Of a DNA stretch of 64,000 nt, positions 12,491 through 23,441 are shown in pieces. The notes beneath the pieces are model-generated. The model was not told the origin of the DNA. It saw only the letters and a program-made list of their open reading frames with translations, and made no database searches. Every line of letters starts with the position of its first letter. Position 1 is the first letter of the stretch. The translations under genes were made by a program, and so were the position numbers. The DNA lies in NCBI GenBank assembly GCA_947683425.1, contig CANTUQ010000055.1:7318501-7382500 (forward strand), read 5' to 3'. This DNA is from Excoecaria cochinchinensis. Taxonomy: Eukaryota; Streptophyta; Magnoliopsida; Malpighiales; Euphorbiaceae.

Positions 12491-12720
12491 TACCCTCTGG
12501 GCACTGAGACCCACGAAACAAAAATAAAAATAAAAATAAAAAATAAAAATAAATAAATAAAAAAGAAAATAAAAAAGATTTTTTCTAAATTAGAATTTTT
12601 AGAAAAAAGAAGATTCTCGACAAGGGAAACATCATTTTCGACATTCCTGCCTGTGAGCAAGTATCATTTTCTTCATCGAGTAATCCTGATCTTGGATCGC
12701 CTTGCGACCCGGTGTCTATA

Positions 12721-12737
12721 GTTGCCCCCAATTTTGG
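12721..12737 (-). promoter_or_regulatory. Polypurine tract, element 2
   Basis: On the - strand AAAATTGGGGGCAAC abuts the LTR start TATAGACACC. A diverged version of the same junction occurs at 61691-61716 in element G, which links the two elements. Confidence 0.75.
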
Positions 12738-12879
12738 GGAACCTAGAACTTAGGTGCCTGGGTGAGCCAAAATTCAGAAAAGAGGGACAGAGACACGTAC
12801 ATGAGGCGCTCGCCTTCCTGCTGTGCTGTTATCCCTGGTTGCTGTGATTAGTTTCTTGCTAGCTTGTTGGCACGTGAAG

Positions 12880-14060
12880 CCATTATTGAGTCATGTGGTT
12901 GATAGATGTCAGTTTGTCGACGTGTAAAACCACGGTTGAATTACGTAATTGATAGACACCAATTTGTAGGCATGTGAAACCAAGGTTGAATTGCGTGATT
13001 AATGAACACCAACTTGTAGGCGCGTGAAACCATGGCTGAACGATTGATAAACACCAACCTGTAGGTGTGTGAAACCGCCAGACTTGGAAGAACGTGATTG
13101 ATAGAACACCAGCTTATAGGCATGTGAAATCACAGCTGAACGATTGATAAATACCAGCTTATCAGTGTGTGAAACCGCCAGACTTGGAAGGACGTGACCA
13201 GCTTGTAGGTATGTGAAATCACGGCTGAACAATTGATAAACACCAGCTTGTCGGTGTGTGAAATCGCCAGATTTGAACAACGTGATTGATAAAAATACCA
13301 GCTTGTAGGCTTGTGAAATCATGGCTAAATGATTGATAAACACCAGCTTGTCGGTGTGTGAAATTGCCAGACTTGGAAGAACGTGATTGATAGAACACCA
13401 GCTTGTAGGCATGTGAAATCATGACTGAATGATTGATAAACACTAGCTTGTAGTTGTGTGAAACTTCCAGACTTGGAAGAACGTGATTCATAGAACACCC
13501 GCTTGTAGGCGTGTGGAACCACAGCTGAATGATTGATAAACACCTGCTTGTAGGTGTGTGAAACTGCTAGACTTCGAAGAACATGATTGATAGAACACTA
13601 GCTTGTAGGCATGTGAAATCATGGCTTAACGATTGATAAACACTAGCTTGTAGGTGTGTGAAACTGCCAGACTTGGAAGAATGTGATTGATAGAACACCA
13701 GCTTATAGGTGTGTGAAACCACAGCTGAACGATTGATAAACACCAGCTTGTAAGTGTGTGAAATTGCCAGACTTTGAAGAACGTGATTGATAAAACACCA
13801 GCTTGTCGGCATGTGAAATTAATGCTGAACGATTAATAAACACCAGCTTGTAGGTGTGTGAAACCACCAGACTTGGAATAACGTGATTGATAGAACACTA
13901 GCTTGTAGGCGTGTGAAATCAAGGCTGAACAATTGATAAACATTAGCTTGTAGGTGTGTGAAATCGCCAGACTTTGAAGAACGTGATTGATAAAACACCA
14001 GCTTGTCGGCATGTGAAATAACAGCTGAACGATTAATAAACACCAGCTTGTAGGTGTGTG
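12880..14060 (-). repeat. Tandem array of ~100-bp units in the 3' UTR of element 2
   Basis: About eleven units with a period near 100 bp. The marker CCAGACTTG recurs near 13079, 13179, 13268, 13367, 13468, 13567, 13667, 13768, 13868 and 13968. Each unit contains two related half-units around TTGTAGGYRTGTGAAA. Units differ at many sites, so the array is not freshly amplified. 3' UTR tandem arrays are known in Tat/Ogre elements and can seed satellites. The overlapping - strand ORFs (TSWCLSI-like repeats) are artefacts. Confidence 0.9.
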
Positions 14061-15596
14061 AAGCTTTCCTGCGAAATCAAAAGAAATCCATATGCAAGGG
14101 TAAGTTATGCATGTGAATGTGCATATGCTATGCGAAATGCGAGTGACACCATATATCCAAGTGGTCCAAGTGCCGAGACACGATAATCTCAACTGAAATG
14201 ATTCAGGACCCGGTTTGCTCGATCATGCCCCCGAGGATCTGAAAGTGTCATCTTGGCCTAGGGACTCTGACCCATGTCTTGAATTATGCGTCATCTTGTC
14301 TGAAAGGGATTGTCCGAGGTGATGCCACCTTATTGCTCCAGGCACCGGGAGTCTATACGTCATCCGTCCGAAGGGAGGTCGTCTGAAGTGCCACCGTCTT
14401 ATCGCTCCAGGCATCGAAAGTCATTGATTAAAGGTAGTGTGTCCCTTGTGGATTTTCACACTAGCTTTTCTTAGCAAAAAATGTGTCCTTTCTGGATTTT
14501 CACACAACCCTGTGCCTAATTTTTGCTTGGAAGGGACCCAACCTGATCCAGCGGCTTTTATTCATTTCATTTTTTATAGAATAGACTGCCTGTTTCCAGG
14601 TTTTTACCCTGCTCCCTCTTTTTTCTTTCTTTTTTTTTTACAGATTGTAAGAGAGTCTAAAGCTGCTATTAGAGATCCTTCAATGGGGACCTACATGTAC
14701 TCATGTCCTAGATCATGGTTGCATGAGCTTGATTCTCCTCATGAAGGTGCTGTAGGATTTGTTTTACAGTTGATAACAGGATAAATCGGCCAAAGCATCT
14801 GGATAGTACTAGCAGGAGCAGAGTATAGCAATTTAGATTTCACACACTCAATAATGAGCGGTGTCCCTCTTTTTATAAAAGAACTAGGAAATGATGAATA
14901 TATGAGTTGCACTGCTTTTGTTTCATGTATTTGCAAAGATTGTGTGCATTTTAGCATGATTTCTCCATACATGATCACCATTTAACATAGATTCAGAATG
15001 AAAAATTACATTTAATCTCAAAATGGAGCTTGAAAGCATCAAAACTCTTGTTTCCAATCAGCCCTCTCGGGTTTTCTTGATTGGAAATTTTCTCTCAAGC
15101 CTCTAATTTTTGCCCAGGGTGCCTTTTTTTGGTTTTCACCCTGACGAGGCACCCAAATTTAGCAAGGCCGCCTTTTTCGGTTTTCAACTCTAGCATTTAT
15201 TCTCTTCTTTTGATTTTTAGTCTTTAGCCATGGAACCTCTTAGGTCTGTCGATGCTGACTGGTTCTTTGAACTTGCTTCCCTTACTATCTGCTAGAGTTG
15301 TTGCTCCTTTGGATACCAACCTCTTAAGAACAAACCTTCCTATGTCGGCCTAGATTTACCCCGTATGTCCGGAATGCTTCGTTTCATTTGCCTGGGGATT
15401 GAATCTCTCTCTTTCAGCGGGTGCTTCCTGACCTTCTTTCCAAATGATTGAGCAAGTCTTTTCTGATAAATCTGATTGTGATAATAAGCCTGCGACCTAT
15501 TTTATCTAGCGTGTTCAATTGCTGTAATCGTTTCGAACCATCTTGGCGAGGATATTCTTAACATTCTTTTTAACACCCCCTATCACCCCATTGGCT
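14061..15596 (-). other. Element 2 3' UTR, no readable gene
   Basis: Contains short degenerate repeats near 14220-14420 (CTCCAGGCAYCG...GTCAT) and otherwise nothing I recognise. No conserved domain is seen on either strand. Confidence 0.6.
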
Positions 15597-15854
15597 TCAA
15601 GGGCAATACGGAGAGGACTTGTGATGCTTAATGCCATACTTCTGGAGTGTCTCCCTAGCCTTAGGCACAAACTGCCCCCTGTCCTTGAACACAATGTGGT
15701 GTGGGGGACCGTATTGACACATTAAATTCCTTTTGATGAACTTATCCATATCCCGAGCGTCAACTTCCCTGAGGGACCCTGCTTCCACCCACTCAGTGAA
15801 GTAGGTGATAGCAATTATAGTGGACCTATGTCCATTAGAGGCCGTAGGGCGCAC
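15597..15854 (-). pseudogene. Integrase core fragment, element 2
   Basis: An 85-residue stretch reads like the catalytic core of a Ty3/gypsy integrase. It has the FTEWVEA segment near residues 21-27, a region typical of the first half of the core, then CQYGPPHHIVFKDRGQFV where the second catalytic Asp (usually in DNG or DRG) is still visible in KDRG, and ends at HKSSPYCP, the start of the segment that leads to the catalytic Glu. The Glu-containing part and the zinc-binding N-terminus are absent from this frame. Integrase would have inserted the cDNA; this copy cannot function. The style best fits the Tat lineage. Confidence 0.75.
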
Positions 15855-15889
15855 TCCCTCTATGATGTTTGTTCCCTAAGCTTGAGTAA

Positions 15890-16240
15890 TCTGTATCGGT
15901 CAATAGAACCCTTTCGGTCCTTTTCGGAGGCTAAGAAGAATGGTAGAGCACGGGTATATGTGTAAATTAACGGGATTTGAACAAAGCCTATCCCAAAGAT
16001 GACTTTTCTTCCTTTCCTTTTTTTTTTGCTGTTTCTTCTTTTTCTTCTTTTTTTTTGCCTCTTTTTTTTTGTTTTTGTTTTTGTTTTTTTGTTTTTTTCG
16101 TTTTTGCTTTTTTTTTTCATTTTTTTGTTGTTTTTTTTAAATAAGCCTGGTTCAAATCCTGATAGTTCACACATGCACGCACTTCCTTTCTTAACTATTG
16201 GGATAACATTGGCCAACCAAGTTGGGTGTCTCCGATAAAA
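15890..16240. pseudogene. RT fragments in opposed orientation around a T-rich tract
   Basis: On the + strand, 15932-16005 reads AKKNGRARVYV and, after a frame change, RDLNKAYPKDDF, an N-terminal RT motif. On the - strand, 16240 down to about 16140 reads WLANVIPIVKKG and, in a shifted frame, CVNYQDLNQAY, the same RT region. The two copies point toward each other and are separated by about 130 bp of T-rich low-complexity DNA (16005-16140). They are not identical. This is an inverted duplication or junction of two diverged element copies and explains why the rest of RT and RNase H is missing. The Lys-rich ORF across it is not a real protein. Confidence 0.65.
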
Positions 16241-16749
16241 AATTTAGCCTCACTTCTGCTTGTGGATTTCTTCTTTTAACCTTTTCTACCTATTCTAGCT
16301 TAAGTCTTCTGAGTCTCTGCTTGATTGACCCATGATTGGAATCTGTTGGCATTGCGTGTTCGGCAACTTCACGATCATCTCCCGACATGTCTTCATAGGT
16401 CCAGGCAAAGACTCTTTCATATTTTTTCTTTATTTTCTCTCTTTTAATCTCTCTACAGGAGTCACATCAGATGCTATCAAGGTTTTCTTTGGGTTTTCAA
16501 AGTTTCAAAATTAAATGAAATAGCATCATTTGAATTATTATTAAATATGAATGTGTCATGATCATGCATAGTGAAATCACAAGAAAATATCACATAGATA
16601 AGTGAAACCATTCCTTTCATTTCATAAAAACTAGAATTAAAAATGTCATTATCAAATAGTTAAAAAAAAAAAGAGAACATCTAAATAGCTATTTTTTTCC
16701 TTTCTTGCTAACACGGATGCTGCATTCGACGGTCTATTGTCATCCCCGG

Positions 16750-17200
16750 GAACCATCTTCCTCACCTCTCAGCTCCTCATCAATTAAGTATAGAACTTAT
16801 CTTCTCAGAGTTTGGCACCCATCAGTCTCATGCCCAATATGCTGATGGTAAGCATAATATTGATCTGCTCGATGATCAGGTCATCCCTGTATTTTCCCCT
16901 TATTAATAAAATGAGCGAGGTGCTTAGACAAAGGCTTTTCTAGTATGGCATAGCAACTTTAAGTCATTCCAAAGGTTGGAGCCCTCGTGGCTCCAAAGTT
17001 TTTCCCTTTGCTACCCATGAGACTTGAGCTCCCATGTTTACCCCTTCGACATTCAGGATATGTGATCTGCTTATTATCGATCAGATCTTGAATCTCATGC
17101 CTTAGCCTTGCACAATTGTCCGTCACATGTCTAGTGTGCTGATGGAAGGCACAATACTAATCTGCCTTGTGATTGGGTTATCCTTGGTTTCTAGCTGGCT
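16750..17200 (-). pseudogene. Gag nucleocapsid relics (two knuckle-like motifs), element 2
   Basis: Reading the - strand, AFHQHTRHVTDNCARL (around 17160-17085) and YHQHIGHETDGCQTL (around 16870-16800) have the HxxxxxHxTxxC spacing of the Tat Gag zinc-binding region, in broken frames with stops. Two copies in succession suggest duplication or two such motifs in Gag. Confidence 0.55.
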
Positions 17201-17519
17201 TAGCAGGCAATGGCTATAGCTTACCTTCCTTCATCAACCTGTTGAGTACCCATGACAAGGATCTGCCCAAATTAGAGTAGTGCCTCTGAGCCGTCTTAGC
17301 CATTGGTACTTACCCTGTCCTTCTTGTACCACTGCTAATATCATAGTAACCAACTCCTAGACTTGCGGGGCCAGTAATAGTCTTATTGAGAGGTGCCCGG
17401 CTAGTTGCAAGCTTGGACTTCATAATCTATTCTTCAAGATCAGCTAGTTTCCTTCCTGTGTTTGAGGGAATGAGGAGGCCCATTAACTGTAAAGGCTCTA
17501 GTCCTTTTGCTTTTCCCAC

Positions 17520-17870
17520 TTACTCGACTGGTGAGTCGACCGGCGCCTTGCCCCTAGGCTTGAAAGTGGATAGAAACATTACGGTCGTTATTGTATAATC
17601 CTTTTTTATTGTGGCTAGCTCAACATGGTTAAGGGTAGTCGCCATAAGTTGAGCTTGAAGAACTAGTGCTAGGGCATCCATCCTTCCCTTAATTATGGCC
17701 AACAACCTCTTTTCAAGCTCCTCGAAGCTTCTATCCATCTCCTGCGTCATTAAGGCACGAGTCTCTTCAATCTGTTGTGAAGGATCAGCCATTTCTAATG
17801 CCTGTGGATATTCTAATAAAGAAATTAGATCTATGCCAACCAATTTGAACTCCGTTTGCTCCTTGAGCAA
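17520..17870 (-). pseudogene. Gag N-terminal fragment, element 2
   Basis: A 116-residue frame that begins near the start of the interior in - orientation. It carries an acidic, helical stretch (SQQIEETRALMTQEMDRSF) followed by EKRLLAIIKGRMDAL, predicted as coiled coil by its spacing of hydrophobic residues. Position after the leader and before the knuckles fits the N-terminal part of a Tat Gag, but no conserved Gag core is seen. The frame ends at 17520 and is not joined to the downstream motifs. Confidence 0.5.
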
Positions 17871-18911
17871 CTACAGGGACTCCAAAATATCCCAGGCAAA
17901 TGGTCTATAGTGGCTAAAACATCCAAGGGGTTAGAATGATGCATGAATGGCATGCAATGTATGATCGTGCCATGCAAATGGTCCTTAATGAGTGCAAGAT
18001 CAATAGATTACCATAATACGATGGGATGCATGGAAGAAATTATACTTAGGATGATATGTGCATGTGAAAAATAATATGCAAACAAAAGGATATACACACA
18101 CAACATGAGAGAAAATATATTATTATTTATTTATTTATTCATTTATTTTTATTTTTTATCGAGATACATGAATGACATGCGATGCACGAGCATGATGTGC
18201 AGCATCCACAACTACATGCAAATAGATAGATCTTTCCAACCTTATCACTCCCACACACGAGGTCGTGCGGTCTCTTCCCTAGGTGGGCTTTATCCAAGGG
18301 TTAACAGGGAAACCATTGGACGCGTATGGTGCACGGTGGAAAACCGGCAGCATAACACTCTTAATTTAAAGCACATGCGTATGGGTTTTGGCCGCTACAT
18401 ATTTGAATGCTTCAATCAAATTAAGGTGAACCTACCGGGGCATGAAAGCCTTTGATAGAAGACCACTTAATTTGTTCGATTTTGTTTAATATATAATGGC
18501 CCACCTTACAAGCATCGTATTACAGTTCATTTTGCGCAGGGGAAGTATCTATTGCCACTTACATGAGATTTGGTCAAGGGTGGTGTTACTTTAGAGCTAC
18601 CCAAGCATGGTCCCTGCCAAAGGGTCTAGCTCATCACGAGCTTGACGACCGATCGAGTCTCCATTTAATATACCAAAAAGGTACTAGGCTTGGGCTGGTG
18701 ATTATCATTAACACTTCCCTACAATGAATAAAAGTAGGATCGTGCTTCGGGAATACACCGAGGTAAAATAAGGGACCAAACTAGCGTAATTCTAAGGCTC
18801 TAAAATAATGCAATGCAATTTTCAAAAAGAGATAGACTTTTAAGTTTTTTTTTTAAAAAAAAACTCAATTATACATTTTAATCAAGATACTTTCACAGCA
18901 AAGTCACGAAG
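17871..18911 (-). other. Element 2 5' leader
   Basis: About 1 kb between the primer site and the first Gag frame. Contains an A/T-rich stretch near 18110-18160. A 116-residue + strand ORF here (18105-18455) shows no recognisable domain and lies antisense to the element; I do not call it a gene. Confidence 0.5.
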
Positions 18912-18929
18912 TCCCCAGCGGAGTCACCA
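18912..18929 (-). promoter_or_regulatory. Primer binding site, element 2
   Basis: On the - strand TGGTGACTCCGCTGGGGA begins just after the LTR end GTCACA. This type of site is found in Tat/Ogre-like elements; I do not assign the primer tRNA with certainty. Confidence 0.7.
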
Positions 18930-19764
18930 CTGTGACACGCGTCGAACTTGGGAAAAGCCCTCGTAGGCGAGACCCGCTTTTAGGGCTCGAGGGATTGGTT
19001 CGCATCTTTTGATCTTGGGTGCCATGAGACATCTTGGAGTCCCTACCCAATAGAATATTAGGGAGTTCATCTAGCCTCATGGTACCTTTAGGCACCTTTG
19101 AGGTATTTCCGAGTTGCTACCCAATTTATGAGAAATTGGGAAAGATCATCTAACCTCTACGGTCTAAACCAGAGATGGTGTTTAGAACTTCACTCTTATA
19201 TTTATGTCTTGGTTAATTATAAATGAGTTTTTAAATTCATAAAATTCTATCTCTCCTCTCACGTGATTAATGCATTTAATTTAAGAGCGTATCGCAAGCA
19301 TCGAGAAAGCAATAAACAAAAACTATACAGAAAGCGATAAAATAAAGCGGTAAAGAAAAGCAATAAACACGCCAAGCACACAATTACAAGAGAAATTAGG
19401 ACAGAATACAATCCCAAATGAACAAAACCCAAATGAAATTAAAGTAAAGATTAGGACAGAATACAATCCCGAAAGAAGGCTAAATAAAATTGCCACAAAA
19501 ATTAATTAATTACAAGGGCCCACAAAATATATATGAACACAAACTTAAAAAATAAACAAACAAAGTCAAGCATATAAAAAATAACACACATAAATTGGGA
19601 TATTTATTTGGGTTAGGAACATTGGTTCCGTCACGCTCACTTAAAGAGGGATCAAAGAATTATTTGATTTTTGTTGGATTGAAAATTGGGATGAGTGATC
19701 CCATTTTTGAAAAACCTAACTCTTCGTTTTATTCGTTACATTTTTCATTCCTTGGCAAAAATCG

Positions 19765-20153
19765 GGGACATTGGTCCCAATTTTATTAATAAAATCCCAT
19801 TTTGGTTACAAATTATTTTTGTAATTTTTTATCCGACATGTGCATGAATAAAATATTTTATTTACAAGCAAACACAAACACAAAAAAAAGGGATAGGAAA
19901 GATCTCACCAAGAGAAGGTTCCCTACGCGTCGTAACCCCTCCGTGTGGTCACGGGAACGCTCACACAAGGCAAATCACATTTAAAACCCAAGCAAAAGAT
20001 AACATTTAAAATGTTAGTAATAATTCTAAAATCAACCAAATAAATATAAATACAAGATAAATATAAGACATGGTCAACAATACTAACATAGTAATAATAA
20101 TAATGCATTAACAGCAATAATAATGATAATGACAATAATGATAACAAGATAAC

Positions 20154-20229
<76 letters not shown>

Positions 20230-20620
20230 TTGGTCTCAATTTGATTAATAAAATCCCAATTTCGTTAAAAAATTATTTTTGTAAGTTTTTATCCGACATG
20301 TGCATGAATAAAATATTTTATTTATAAGCAAACACAAACACACAAAAAAAAGGGATAGGAAAGATCTCACCGAGAGAAGGTTCCCTACGCATCGTGACCC
20401 CTCCGTGTGGTCACGGGAACGCTCACACAAGGCAAATCACATTTCAAACCCAAGCAAAAGATAACATTTAAATTGTTAGTAATAATTCTAAAATCAACCA
20501 AATAAATATAAATACAAGATAAATAAAAGACATGGTCAACAATACTAACATAGTAATAATAATAATGCATTAACGACAATAATAATGATAATGATAATAA
20601 TGATAACAAGATAACAATAA
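19765..20620 (+). repeat. Tandem segmental duplication bounded by AAT microsatellite
   Basis: The stretch from TTGGTCCCAATTT through the AAT run (to about 20228) is followed by a second copy beginning TTGGTCTCAATTTG at about 20230. Each copy ends in an AAT run (20145-20228 and 20610-20780). The left LTR has the segment once (from about 10907), so the duplication arose in this LTR after insertion or in its template. Confidence 0.8.
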
Positions 20621-20621
20621 C

Positions 20622-20715
<94 letters not shown>

Positions 20716-20730
20716 GTGATGACGATAGTA

Positions 20731-20779
<49 letters not shown>

Positions 20780-21409
20780 CCAATCAAGATCACAAAGAAC
20801 ATATCAACAGTGGCAAAACCGTTAAAAATGCTAGAAATAGATGATAAACATGGTAATAATAAAAAAAATAACAATATTAACAATAGTAATGATAAACAAA
20901 ATTTAATGAGAATGGATCAAAAAATGTTTACCCTCAGAATTTATAGATCGGAGAAATGGAGTCTTAATCCGTCCTCCTTGTCGAGTTTGTGGTAGTAAAC
21001 GCAAAAAGCTTCAGAAAATCTAAGTTTTTAAATAAATAAAAATGAGTTTGATGAGATGATCAAGAAAAGGAACTTAATTTTCCTTGCTCAAACCAAACCA
21101 AGTACGAATCGTTTTAGAGAGAAAGAAGAAAAAAATCAATCTTGAAAATGCCTAAGATTTTCTTTTTAAAAAATGCCTCTCATCTGCCGCTTTTCCTAGA
21201 GAGAAACCCCCCCCCCCCCTCCCCCTTTTTTTTCTTCAAAGTAGCCTCCTCTTTGAAATGAAGACCAAGCCTACCTTTCAATTCCTTTGTCTTCCCAAAA
21301 TGGAAAGAGATAAAACATCCTTTTAATCCAATTGTCCAAAAAAACATAAAAATATGTAACAAAACATTATTTTCATCTAAAGTTTGACTATTTTTGCAGG
21401 TGGAAAATG

Positions 21410-21725
21410 ATAGCACAGGGCAGGGGAAATGTGCGTGGAGGCCCGCATGCAGGGCCCATGAGCTGCGGCCTGCCTGCAGAGGGCCGCATGTCGGAGGGCT
21501 ACAGCTCACGCGAGCGGCATGCGTCCCCCTAGCAGGAGGCCGCATGTCGCGCATGCCCCGCATGCTGCATGCGGCGCGCACTGCATGCAGCCTAGGGATC
21601 TCATGCCGCATGCCCCCTCATGCCACATGTCGCGGCTGGCGCGAGGGCGCGCCTTGCTCCATGCCACCTTGTGGGCGACGCCGTGCGGGCCTGCACGTAA
21701 GCGCTACGCTTCGGGCACCGGGACC
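21410..21725 (+). repeat. GC-rich GCATGC island, second LTR copy
   Basis: Same composition and order as 12070-12490 with about 100 bp missing and many CG-to-TG/CA changes. No credible ORF. Confidence 0.7.
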
Positions 21726-21969
21726 CCCGAAACAAAAACAAAAATAAAAATAAAAATAAAAATGAAAATAAAAATTAAATAAATAAATCAAAATAAAAAA
21801 TGAAAAAAAAAAATAAAAAAGATTTTTTCTAAATTAGAATTTTTGGAAAAAAGGAGATTCTCGACAAGGGAAACATCATTTTCGACATTCTTGCCTGTGA
21901 GCAAGTATCATTATTATCATCGTGTAATCCTAATCTTTGACTGCCTCGGGACCTGGTGTCTACAGTATC

Positions 21970-22030
21970 TGTAATTCTTGGTTTGTTTATGTCAGATTTA
22001 TGTTTCAAATTGATGATTCCTGTGAGGAGT
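21970..22030 (+). mobile_element. Element 1, 3' LTR, segment 3
   Basis: A 61-bp piece of LTR 1, equivalent to about 2350-2410, between the insertion sites of elements 2 and 3. It ends in GGAGT (22026-22030), the TSD of the Athila. Confidence 0.9.
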
Positions 22031-23428
22031 TGTTGTGCATTTTTTTTTAATGATGCAACATACCGCAAGTATACGGTGTACCGCAATAGTACTTAAGATA
22101 TCGATCCCACAGGGAACGTGTTACACACTATTACTAATTGATTTTAATCTTGTTTACAATGATTAATTGATGGAAAAATGATTCTAAATTAATCTAACAT
22201 GTAACCTAACTAAATCAGGTTTGTGTGAATTCAAGAAGATAGAAAAGATTAATGATGCTAGATATAAAGATGGAACTTGAATTAATTGTTCTTAATGATT
22301 TTAGTATTCTTTTCTTGTAAGCCAAGTTGAATAAATTTCCTACTTACTTTCTCAATATAAGTAAGATTGCCCAAAACTTACACATACAAGTCCAATTCCA
22401 AACTTTCATTTAAGAACTAGATGATTATATATGTAAATCTTAGGAATAAAGAACAACCTATAGCAACCATTTCAATACTATGATTTCTCAAACAATATCT
22501 TAATGATGAATTTCCAATTAGATGTAAGAATGAATTTATTTCTCAATTAAACTCAAACTTATAATGATCATAAATAATGTACATAATGAGAAATTCTACA
22601 ATTAAGAAAACTTGAATTAATATGAACAATAAAATATTTAATATAAACATTCAAGTTCAGAATTTACATCATAAAAATTACAAAGAAGAATTAAAAGATA
22701 AGAATTGAAGAAGGAGATTTCTCAACCCTTTCCAAGTCACCAATTGTAGTCTTCTTCCTTGTATAATACCTTCTCTTCAACACATAAACTCAACTTAAGA
22801 AAAACTAAAGAAAATTATTCTAATTTGCAGAAAAATATTCAAATGTTCAATTCTAAGTCTAACATCCCTAAATTACAGTTAAAATCAGTATTTATAACAT
22901 CAGCTCATGCCCCTTCAGATGTTCTTCTACAAAGGTTGTAATTGTTGGAGGAAAGATACAACTTTTCAAGTTAAAATTTGAACTTTAGTGTCTAACGGAT
23001 CCCTCTGTCGCGATCGCGACGATGTCGCGACGTCGCGACAGATCACGCCTTCTCTTTCGCTCGCCTTTCCTCGCGTGTGCCTTCTCCACGCCCTGTCGCG
23101 ACCTCGCGACGGCTTCCCTTGGTCGCGACAGCTCCTCTTCTTTTCTCTTTTCTCTTCTTTTCTTCTCTTCTTCTTAGCGCGCTCTGTCGCGCTCGCGCCA
23201 TCCATCGCGATCGCGACAGAGGCTTTTCTGCCTTGGCTCATTTCTTCTTCTTCTCTCCATTTTGCTCCATATTTTCTCCATTAACTCCATACTTTCTCCA
23301 TTTGTCTCCTACACACAAAACTTAACAAAACACATAAAACATACCTAATTCCTACAAATAAAAACACTTAAAACATTACTTATAACCATAAAATATAGTT
23401 TAATTATGAGCTAATTAAGCTCATATCA
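22031..23428 (-). mobile_element. Athila 3' LTR
   Basis: On the - strand runs from TGATATGAGC to GCACAACA. Contains three CG palindrome modules (23003-23222). The short ORFs here recur identically in the other LTR and are not genes. Confidence 0.97.
23003..23222. repeat. Three CG palindrome modules in the Athila LTR
   Basis: Modules at 23003-23043, 23091-23133 and 23181-23222, each of the form CTGTCGCG...CGCGAC, spacer, GTCGCGA...CGCGACAG. The opposite LTR has the same at 33807-33847, 33895-33937 and 33985-34026. Related modules occur in unrelated elements C, D, E and F. Confidence 0.9.
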
Positions 23429-23441
23429 AACCCCCACACTT
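23429..23441 (-). promoter_or_regulatory. Athila polypurine tract
   Basis: AAGTGTGGGGGTT on the - strand, directly before the LTR start TGATATGAGC; upstream is TTGGGGACAAGCA, a typical Athila context. Confidence 0.92.

Larger units (their letters stand above)
10068..12720 (-). mobile_element. Element 2, 3' LTR (left copy)
   Basis: Aligns with 18931-21964 but lacks the internal duplication of that copy. It contains AAT microsatellites (11280-11450), a GC-rich block (12070-12490) and A-rich simple repeats (12520-12580). No gene. Confidence 0.88.
10068..21964 (-). mobile_element. Element 2: Tat-lineage Ty3/gypsy element, complete but decayed
   Basis: Inserted in LTR 1 with a perfect 5-bp TSD GTATC at 10063-10067 and 21965-21969. 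LTRs are 2653 bp (10068-12720) and 3034 bp (18931-21964), bounded on the - strand by TGTAGACACC and GTCACA. The primer site (18912-18929) and polypurine tract (12721-12737) show - orientation. The interior keeps Gag pieces, a rearranged RT fragment, an integrase core and a tandem array in the 3' UTR, but most of pol is gone. LTR indels and many stops show it is much older than the Athila next to it. The Tat assignment rests on the Gag knuckles, integrase style and LTR/PPT signature. Confidence 0.88.
18931..21964 (-). mobile_element. Element 2, 5' LTR (right copy, with internal duplication)
   Basis: Starts (in + coordinates) TGTGACACGCG and ends TGTCTACA before the TSD. It is 381 bp longer than the other LTR, mostly because 19765-20150 is repeated at 20231-20620. 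GC-rich island at 21410-21725. No gene. Confidence 0.88.

Noticed and set aside
12062..12527. Overlapping 74-213-residue Cys/His/Arg/Ala-rich ORFs on both strands
   Set aside because: They lie in the GC-rich repeat island of an LTR, exist on both strands and several frames, and arise because stops are rare in such DNA. No domain.
12941..14192. Several - strand ORFs with HAYKLVF / TSWCLS repeats
   Set aside because: Reading frames through the ~100-bp tandem array; no start, no conservation, many overlapping frames.
15860..16216. Lys-rich 118-residue ORF and its Phe/Leu-rich antisense partner
   Set aside because: Low-complexity T-rich tract between two RT fragments; not a protein gene.
18105..18455. 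116-residue + strand ORF
   Set aside because: Antisense to element 2 leader, starts in an AT run, no recognised domain.
23003..23043. Auxin-response-factor type site, because TGTC..GACA is an inverted pair
   Set aside because: The spacing between TGTCGC and GCGACA is 3-4 bp, not the 7-8 bp of known paired sites, and the CG core is unexplained. Kept only as an untested idea.
22759..23325. Four ORFs repeated at 33563-34129
   Set aside because: They recur because they lie in the two identical Athila LTRs, overlap palindromes on both strands and show no domain.
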